Made by a program: the position numbers and the translations under genes. From an uncultured Georgenia sp. (GTDB lineage Bacteria; Actinomycetota; Actinomycetes; Actinomycetales; Actinomycetaceae), in assembly GCF_937958535.1 (NCBI RefSeq), contig NZ_CALGNQ010000125.1:1-30845 (forward strand): a DNA stretch of 30,845 bases, read 5' to 3'. This document shows positions 15,536 through 21,548 of this stretch, piece by piece; the first letter of the stretch is position 1, and every line of letters starts with the position of its first letter. The notes under the pieces are model-generated. The model had not been told where the DNA came from. It saw only the letters and a program-made list of their open reading frames with translations, and made no database searches.

Positions 15536-18484
15536 CTACGCGGCCGCGCACTGGCCCGTGGCGGGGCCGCTCACCTCGTTCGGCTCGGCCATGACCACGG
15601 CACTGTTGCCGGTGCAGCGCAGCGGACCGGACACCGTGTTGCCGGAGACCACGACGTCCTGCGCGGTCAGGTTGCCGGTGAGCGTCACGGGCCCGCGGAC
15701 CTCCGTGCCGGAGACGGCGAGCAGGTCCGTTGAGCCCGAGACGGTCAGCGGTCCCCGCAGGGCGGAGCCGGAGACGTCGACGACACTCGCTCCGGCCGCG
15801 GTCACCGGCCCCTGGATGCGGGAGCCGACGACGACGATCCCCGCCCCGGCGCGGACGCTCACCGGTCCGTGGACCTGCGCGTCGGTCAGGCACGTCACGC
15901 CCTCGGAGAGCCGGAGCGGGCCGTGGTGCGTCCCGGTGACCGTCGCCGTGCACCCGACCGGCGGGGCGCCGGCCGCGGGGAAGCTGTAGACGTTGGTCTC
16001 GTCGGCGAAGTAGAGCGTCCCGTCCGCCACCATCGCGGAGTAGCGCACCCCGGTGGGCCCGAAGGTGCGCAGCTCGGCGGTCTGCGGGTCGAGGGTGAAC
16101 AGCCGTCCGCCGGCGTTGCCGTACACCAGACCGTCCGGGCCGGGGTACATCTCGCTCTGCCGCCCCCAGACGTTGGCGTTGGTCAGCCCGGTCGCCGCAG
16201 TACGCGCGACCTCATGGGCGGCGACATCGTACTCGAAGACCGTGCCGTTGTCGGTCATCCCCCACAGCCGGCCGGCGTGGTCGAAGGTCAGCGAGTGGAC
16301 GACCTCGGCGGCAGGGTCGACGACGGTGGAGGTGACGAGCTCGGCGGCCGCCACGTCCCAGACGAACAGCCGTGCGGCGGTGTCGCTCGGCGTGCTGTCC
16401 AGCCCGCCGTGGACCGAGGTGCCGCCGTAGAGGAGGCCGTCCCGGTACGCCAGGGCGGTGACGCTGTGGCCGGGGACGACGTCCCGGTGCACGTCGGCCT
16501 CGGTCCCGTCGGGGTCGAACAGCACGAGGGCACCGCCCAGCTCACCGTAGTTGGGCACGGTGGCGGCCGCGGCCAGGTCCCCGGCGGCGACGAGGTCGGA
16601 GATGCGGTCCTGGCCGACGTCGCGTCCGATGGTCAGGACGTGGCCCGGGTTGGTGCCCCAGTCCCAGTGCTGGTCGAGGTCGCCGACGTAGAACTGGGCG
16701 TTGGGGTAGGCCCCGACGACGAGCCGGTCCCCGACTGCGGTGACGGCGTCGGCCTGTCCGGGCCCGTCGAGCGCCTCCACGGTGCCGGTGGCGTGGTCCA
16801 CCCGTGCCATGACGCCGGAGCTGAGGTAGGCGCCGAGGTAGGGGTTGCCGTCAGGACCCAGGCCCATGGAGTGGATCGTGGCGGGCGCGCCCTCGACGTC
16901 GGTCTCGACGACCTCGCCGGTGCCCTCGTCGAGGTCGTACAGCCAGACCGCGCCGTCCTCGCGGATGCCCACCAGGGTGACACCCGGGTACTCCTGCGTC
17001 CCGAGCTCGACGAGGTGCAGGGACCGGGTGCCGGGCAGCGCGTCCGCCAGGCCCGACTCCGCCCAGCCGATGGAGAAGCTCTCCCGGGCGGCGATGTCGA
17101 ACCCGTGCACCTCGCCGCCGGAGATGTAGTAGAACGCGCCGTCGTGGGACTCCTCGGTGGAGCTGCCCATCGACCGGATGTCCTGGCAGCACCACTCCTC
17201 GGCCGTGAGGTCGTACAGGGCGATGCTCCGGGCGCCGGCCGGCGAGTAGCCGACGAGGACGAGGTCGTCGTACCGCTCGATGCGGCTGACGAAGTCGGCG
17301 TTGTCCACGATGTCGGCCGGCAGCTCGAGGTCGGTGACCTCCCCGGTCTCGACGTCCACCTCCCGCAGGTACGGCGTGGTCCCCGTGCCGACCCACAGCC
17401 TGCCCCGGACCTCGGCGAAGCCCCAGGCGTAGGACACGCCCTCGGCGACGGCGCCGTAGTCGCGGATCTCCCCGGTCTGCAGGTCGTAGGAGTAGACCTT
17501 GGCCGACGGGTAGGTGGAGCCGTACAGGACGCCGTCGTGGATGAGCAGCGAGCGCAGCATGCCCTCTCCGACCACCCGCGTGGCGAGCCGCGTCAGCTCG
17601 TGGCTGTGCGGGTCGTAGCTCCACAGGGTGCCGTCGTTGGGTGAGCGCACCGACAGGTAGACCATGTCGTCGGTCGGGTCGACGACGATCGCCGACGCGA
17701 CGGAGTAGCCGGTGAAGTCGTGCCGGTCGAGCACCTCGCCCGTGCGCAGGTCGACCATGCTCATGCTCACCGGCTCGCCGTCGTTGAACAGGTAGCCCAC
17801 CGGTGTGCCGTCGGACAGGACGGTCGCCTCCGCGAAGCGCACGTTGGGCGTGTGCATCGCCACGCCGTGGTCGACGACGTCGAGGGTCGGCAGCTCCCGC
17901 AGCTCCACCTGGTCGGCGTAGAAGTCGGAGACGGAGGCCTGCATCGAGTAGATGAGGACCGCGGCCGTGGCCGCCCCCTCCGGAGCGACCGCCTCGACGG
18001 CGACCGTGGTCCACTCCTGGGCCGGCAGGCCACGGAAGTGGCTGCTCGTCTGCTGGAGCTGGTTGCCGTCCGCGTCGTAGAAGTAGAGGTACATCGACGG
18101 GACGCCGTGCTCGACCCACACCCGGTAGGAGGCCTCGTAGGTGCGGCCGGCCTCGACCGGGGCCGGCTCGCTGCGCAGCCCGTAGGCGACGTCGCTCTCC
18201 GGGTCGACCATCCGCATGCTCCACGACCCGTCGAAGGCGACGTCGTCGACCACCTCGCGGCTGCCGTCCCGGCCGGCACCGAAGACGGTCCAGCCGGGGA
18301 TGCCGTCCTGCGTCACCGGCTGCTCGAAACTGTGGTTGGTGACCGGGACGGACCGGCCCGGCCCGGTCGGGGAGGCGTCGGCAGCCGGTGGGAGGACCAG
18401 CGCGACCGCGGCGGCCAGCAGGGCCGCGACCAGCAGTCGGGCCCTGGTCCCGGGTCCGGCTCTGTCCACTCTCTGTTCACTCAT
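15536..18484 (-). CDS. Secreted CBM-like / beta-propeller / GP-solenoid protein, subgroup A, 982 aa
   Basis: Longest of the four paralogues. After a Sec signal peptide ending near residue 38 it has an extra domain (about 40-195) beginning VTNHSFEQP, with GIPGWTVFG, YEASYRVWVE and a closing FYADQVELREL. This is the pattern of a jelly-roll carbohydrate-binding module (CBM4/9-like). The propeller-like part follows, with the conserved Tyr646 and His666 pair in YGELGGAL and HRDVV. The GP-solenoid is residues 845-982. It is closest to the 821-aa protein, sharing VRSPNDGTLW and DGEPVS. The ATG has GAAGGG 9 nt upstream; an upstream ATG 35 codons earlier would give an implausible leader. It is predicted to act outside the cell on a polysaccharide; enzymatic activity is not proven by sequence. 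Confidence 0.88.
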   Translation of the reverse strand: MSEQRVDRAGPGTRARLLVAALLAAAVALVLPPAADASPTGPGRSVPVTNHSFEQPVTQDGIPGWTVFGAGRDGSREVVDDVAFDGSWSMRMVDPESDVAYGLRSEPAPVEAGRTYEASYRVWVEHGVPSMYLYFYDADGNQLQQTSSHFRGLPAQEWTTVAVEAVAPEGAATAAVLIYSMQASVSDFYADQVELRELPTLDVVDHGVAMHTPNVRFAEATVLSDGTPVGYLFNDGEPVSMSMVDLRTGEVLDRHDFTGYSVASAIVVDPTDDMVYLSVRSPNDGTLWSYDPHSHELTRLATRVVGEGMLRSLLIHDGVLYGSTYPSAKVYSYDLQTGEIRDYGAVAEGVSYAWGFAEVRGRLWVGTGTTPYLREVDVETGEVTDLELPADIVDNADFVSRIERYDDLVLVGYSPAGARSIALYDLTAEEWCCQDIRSMGSSTEESHDGAFYYISGGEVHGFDIAARESFSIGWAESGLADALPGTRSLHLVELGTQEYPGVTLVGIREDGAVWLYDLDEGTGEVVETDVEGAPATIHSMGLGPDGNPYLGAYLSSGVMARVDHATGTVEALDGPGQADAVTAVGDRLVVGAYPNAQFYVGDLDQHWDWGTNPGHVLTIGRDVGQDRISDLVAAGDLAAAATVPNYGELGGALVLFDPDGTEADVHRDVVPGHSVTALAYRDGLLYGGTSVHGGLDSTPSDTAARLFVWDVAAAELVTSTVVDPAAEVVHSLTFDHAGRLWGMTDNGTVFEYDVAAHEVARTAATGLTNANVWGRQSEMYPGPDGLVYGNAGGRLFTLDPQTAELRTFGPTGVRYSAMVADGTLYFADETNVYSFPAAGAPPVGCTATVTGTHHGPLRLSEGVTCLTDAQVHGPVSVRAGAGIVVVGSRIQGPVTAAGASVVDVSGSALRGPLTVSGSTDLLAVSGTEVRGPVTLTGNLTAQDVVVSGNTVSGPLRCTGNSAVVMAEPNEVSGPATGQCAAA
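15539..15952 (-). repeat. C-terminal GP-solenoid domain of the 982-aa protein (138 residues)
   Basis: Starts at Cys845 (CTATVTGTHHGPL). Units include HGPVSVRAG, QGPVTAAG, RGPLTVSG, RGPVTLTG and SGPLRCTG, and the domain ends GPATGQCAAA. It has the same four Cys and exactly the same length as the domain at 15050-15463. Confidence 0.75.
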
Positions 18485-18547
18485 CGATACGTTCCCTTCT
18501 CCTTGTCTCACACTCGGTTGTGCTCGAGGGACGGTCCCCGCAGACGG

Positions 18548-18585
18548 CGAGGGCTGGACCGCGCAGGCGCACGGTCCAGCCCTCG
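18548..18585 (-). terminator. Hairpin downstream of the 830-aa propeller gene
   Basis: A perfect 14-bp stem (18548-18561 with 18572-18585) with a 10-nt loop, in the 121-bp gap between two minus-strand propeller genes. It may terminate transcription fully or let part of it reach the 982-aa gene. No operator is seen in this gap. Confidence 0.75.
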
Positions 18586-18605
18586 ACACGCACGGGGGCG
18601 TGGCG

Positions 18606-21098
18606 TTACAGCGCCGCGCACTGGCCGCGCTGCGGCCCCGTCACGCTGTTCGGGCTGCCGCCGTCGACCGGGGCGGGCTCGTTGCCCGTGCAGCTGAGTG
18701 GTCCGTGCACGGTGCTGCCGGCCACCAGCGGGGCCAGGGTCGTGCGGTTGTCCGTCAGCTCGACCGGACCGCGGACCACGGTGTCGGTCAGCTCGAGGTT
18801 GCCGGTGGTCCCGGACACCCGCAGCGGACCGGTCAGCTCCGCGCCGCTGACCTGTACCAGCGTGGCGCCGGACGCGGTCAGCGGCCCGCGCATCGTCGCG
18901 TCGGTGACGACGAGGCTTGCACCGGTGCCGACGGTCACCGGCCCGTTGACGGTCGCTGCGGTGATGCAGGTGACGCCGCTGGTGACCCGGAGCGGCCCGT
19001 GGTGAGTGCCGGTGACGGTGTCGGTGCAGTCCGGCGTCGGGCCGACGAGGTCGATGAGGTAGGCGTTGGTCTGGTCGACCCCGATGATGTTGCCGTTGCC
19101 GTCCCGGGTGATCTGCTCCATCTCCTCGGCGACGACGGTCACCTCACCGGTGGCCCGGTCCACCTGGTAGAGCGTGGTGTTGCTCGTCACCAGGTAGGTC
19201 CCGGTGCGCTCGTCCCAGATCGTCTTGGTGGCGTAGCCCCACCCGCGGTGGTTGCCCTGCTCGGCGGGGAACAGCCGCGCCGTCCAGGTGATCTCGTGGG
19301 TCGCGGGGTCGAGCTCGAAGAGCAGGCCGTCGGAGGTACCGCCGGCCAGCATCCCGTCCGCACCCCAGGACAGCCCGGCGACGTAGCCGGCCTCGTCGCT
19401 CACCGGGCCCTCCCACACGAGGGAGGCGGACTCCACGTCCCAGACGAACAGGCGTGCCTCGGTGGCCGTGGGCGTGGACGAGAGCCCACCGCTGATGGCG
19501 GTGCCGCCGTAGATGAGGCCGTCGGCGTAGGCGAGGGAGATGACGCTCTGGTCCGGGACGACGTTGCGGTGGAACTCGAGCTCGCCGGTCTCGGTGTCGA
19601 CCAGGGTGAGCGCCCCGCCGAGCTCGCCGTAGTCCGGGATCGTGCCGATGGCCAGCCGGTCCCCGGTGGACACCACGCCGTTGATCCGGTCCTGGAAGTA
19701 CGGCTCACCGCGCTCGAGGGTGAGGACGTGCCGCGGGTTGGTCCCCCAGCGCCACTCCTCCTCCAGGTTGCCCGCGTGGACGACGGCGCCCGGGTAGGAC
19801 GTGACGACGAGCTCGTCCCCGTGGGTCGCGACGGCGTCGGCCTGCTTCGGGCCGCGCAGCGGCTCGAGCTCCAGGGTCTCGGCGTCCACCCGCGTCATCG
19901 ACCCGCTGGAGAGGTAGGCGCCGATGTAGGTGTTGCCGTCGGGGCCGACGCCGAGGCCGTGGGCCTCGGCCGGTGCCGGTGCGATCTCGGCCCGGGTGAC
20001 CGAGGCCGTCCCGGTCTCGAGGTGGTAGGCCCACAGGTCACCGTCGGTGCTCAGGCCGACGACGGACTCCCCGGCACCCGGCAGGTCCAGCACCTCCATC
20101 CCGTAGGTGCCGACCTGCTCGGCCAGGACGTCCGGCAGCTCCGTGTCGGCGAAGCCGGTGGGGAGGAGCTCCAGCGTCCGGGTGTCGTGGCCGACGAGTG
20201 TGCCCTCGGACAGCAGGTAGGTGACGCCGCGGGAGTCCACCGCGGTGGGGTCCGAGCCGAAGACGCTGGGGATGACCTCCTCGGCCCACTGCCCGGTGGC
20301 GAGGTCGAGCACCGCGGAGTCGTAGTTCCCGCGGGGTGAGAGCCGGACGTGCACGGTGTCCGCACGCTGGGCGATGCCGATGAACCACTGGGTGTTGGCC
20401 ATGACGTGGTCGGGCGGGTGGATCTCGCGGCGCTCCCCGGTGGCGGGGTCGATGACGTACAGGTGTGGGACCGGTCCGGTGCCCGCCCAGATCTCGCCGT
20501 CGACGATGCCGAGCGAGAAGACGTAGGCGGCGTCGGTGGTCTGGGTGCCGTAGTCCTCGAAGTCGCCGGTCGCCGGGTCGTAGGCGACGACCTTGGCGTT
20601 GGGGTAGGTGCCGAAGTACAGGCGCCCGTCCGGGCCGACGCTGCCGTCGTACAGCACCCGCTCCCCGGCCACACCCGCGGCGATGTGGGTGAGCTCGCGG
20701 GTCTCCGGGTCGAAGGAGAACAGGCCTGCGTTCATCGGGTGCCGCGCGGAGAAGTAGACCATCCCGTCGTCGGTGACCGTGATCCAGCCGCCGATCGTCG
20801 TGTTGTCCAGCTCGGCGCTGAAGAGCGCCTCACCGGTCGTGACGTCCACCATGGTGAAGGTCGCCGGGTTGCCGTTGGAGATCGCGTAGACCACCGGCGT
20901 GCCGTCGTCCAGGGTGGCGAAGGTCGCCGAGCGGACGTTGACCGACATGACCGCCGGTCCGAGGTCGTGGACCGTCGGCTGGGGTGGGGCGGGCGCAGCC
21001 TGTGCTGCCGGCACGGCGAGCGGGCCGACCAGCACCGCCAGCAGGGTGGTGACCAGGGCTCGTAGGCGGGCCCTGGGGTGACGTGCAGGGGGCGTCAT
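18606..21098 (-). CDS. Secreted beta-propeller / GP-solenoid protein, subgroup B, 830 aa
   Basis: A Sec signal peptide with core near residues 12-32 ends at an Ala-rich site (PAAQAAPAPP). The propeller-like region carries repeats such as GLFSFDPETREL and VVAYDPATGDF, and the family core YGELGGALTL (Tyr490) and HRNVV (His510). Solenoid residues 691-830 follow. Features shared with the 831-aa protein but not with subgroup A are NGNPATFTMVD, ERGEPYFQDRI and LSPRGNYD. GAGGAGG sits 5 bp before the chosen ATG, which is preferred over one nine codons upstream. No operator or clear promoter lies in front of it, so it may be read from the 24-kb promoter past the remnant. Function is unassigned; extracellular glycan binding or cleavage is inferred. 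Confidence 0.87.
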   Translation of the reverse strand: MTPPARHPRARLRALVTTLLAVLVGPLAVPAAQAAPAPPQPTVHDLGPAVMSVNVRSATFATLDDGTPVVYAISNGNPATFTMVDVTTGEALFSAELDNTTIGGWITVTDDGMVYFSARHPMNAGLFSFDPETRELTHIAAGVAGERVLYDGSVGPDGRLYFGTYPNAKVVAYDPATGDFEDYGTQTTDAAYVFSLGIVDGEIWAGTGPVPHLYVIDPATGERREIHPPDHVMANTQWFIGIAQRADTVHVRLSPRGNYDSAVLDLATGQWAEEVIPSVFGSDPTAVDSRGVTYLLSEGTLVGHDTRTLELLPTGFADTELPDVLAEQVGTYGMEVLDLPGAGESVVGLSTDGDLWAYHLETGTASVTRAEIAPAPAEAHGLGVGPDGNTYIGAYLSSGSMTRVDAETLELEPLRGPKQADAVATHGDELVVTSYPGAVVHAGNLEEEWRWGTNPRHVLTLERGEPYFQDRINGVVSTGDRLAIGTIPDYGELGGALTLVDTETGELEFHRNVVPDQSVISLAYADGLIYGGTAISGGLSSTPTATEARLFVWDVESASLVWEGPVSDEAGYVAGLSWGADGMLAGGTSDGLLFELDPATHEITWTARLFPAEQGNHRGWGYATKTIWDERTGTYLVTSNTTLYQVDRATGEVTVVAEEMEQITRDGNGNIIGVDQTNAYLIDLVGPTPDCTDTVTGTHHGPLRVTSGVTCITAATVNGPVTVGTGASLVVTDATMRGPLTASGATLVQVSGAELTGPLRVSGTTGNLELTDTVVRGPVELTDNRTTLAPLVAGSTVHGPLSCTGNEPAPVDGGSPNSVTGPQRGQCAAL
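18609..19028 (-). repeat. C-terminal GP-solenoid domain of the 830-aa protein (140 residues)
   Basis: Starts at Cys691. Units include NGPVTVGTG, RGPLTASG, TGPLRVSG, RGPVELTD and HGPLSCTGN, and it ends GPQRGQCAAL. The four cysteines are conserved. Confidence 0.75.
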
Positions 21099-21146
21099 TG
21101 CATCCTCCTCTTCTGGGCGCCGCACCCGTGGGCGCGGCGCACGGAC

Positions 21147-21168
21147 CCGGTGCCGGGCACGGCACCGG
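21147..21168 (-). terminator. Short hairpin between the remnant and the 830-aa gene
   Basis: A perfect 9-bp stem (21147-21155 with 21160-21168) with a GGCA loop, just downstream of the remnant's stop codon; probably the old terminator of the lost fifth gene. Confidence 0.5.
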
Positions 21169-21221
21169 AGGACATGGCGTGGGGGCCCGGCCGCCCGTCC
21201 GGTGCGGCGGGAGCCCCTCGG

Positions 21222-21428
21222 TCACAGGCCCGCGCACTGGCCGGTGGCGGGCCCGTTCGCGTCGTTGGGCCGACGACGGTCACCGGGCCGTGTACCTGCG
21301 TGCCGGAGATCTTCACGACGGCGGCGGAACCCGAGTCCCTCGTCCGTCGGTACGGCCGCGGTTGCGGTGTCACGAGACAAGGTCGCGGTGGTGAGTGCGG
21401 CGACGCGTCGCCCGCTGTGGTTGAGCAT
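21222..21428 (-). pseudogene. Decayed remnant of a fifth propeller-solenoid gene
   Basis: A 207-bp relic within the 450-bp gap 21099-21548. It opens with an ATG behind AGGGGG and ends with PNDANGPATGQCAGL and a stop, the exact type of C-terminus seen in the intact paralogues. In a second reading frame (about 21272-21334) lies a solenoid unit, SGSAAVVKISGTQVHGPVTV. The unit and the C-terminus are out of frame with each other, and the Cys-containing link between them (CTGN... in the intact copies) is missing. The whole propeller is absent. This fits a large internal deletion followed by small frame-shifting losses. The short open frame itself is unlikely to encode a working protein. Confidence 0.8.
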
Positions 21429-21482
21429 GGTTCCCCCTGTTGTTCGATCCTGGCTGAGCGGCTGTGCCGGCCCCCGCCGGGC

Positions 21483-21520
21483 GTCGGCGGCCGGGCACGG
21501 TGCCCAGTCCGGCCGCCGAC
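21483..21520 (-). terminator. Hairpin downstream of the 831-aa propeller gene
   Basis: A 12-bp stem (21483-21494 with 21509-21520) enclosing a 14-nt loop that can fold further (GGGCAC with GTGCCC). It lies between the stop of the 831-aa gene and the remnant. Confidence 0.72.
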
Positions 21521-21548
21521 GTCGGGTGTCAGCGCGCGTGCAGGCCGG

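Noticed and set aside
15869..17644. 591-codon plus-strand open frame inside the 982-aa propeller gene
   Set aside because: Its composition is a mirror of the real gene (Val/Asp/Gly/Arg-rich), with no domain; the opposite strand has a signal peptide and conserved repeats.
18216..20339. 707-codon plus-strand open frame opposite the 830-aa gene
   Set aside because: It is an antisense shadow: it spans two real genes and their intergenic hairpin and shows no domain or ribosome site.
21222..21428. 68-codon open frame as a genuine small gene
   Set aside because: Its C-terminus is a family relic, the solenoid unit lies in another frame and the middle part is unlike any protein I recognise; a pseudogene explains all of it.
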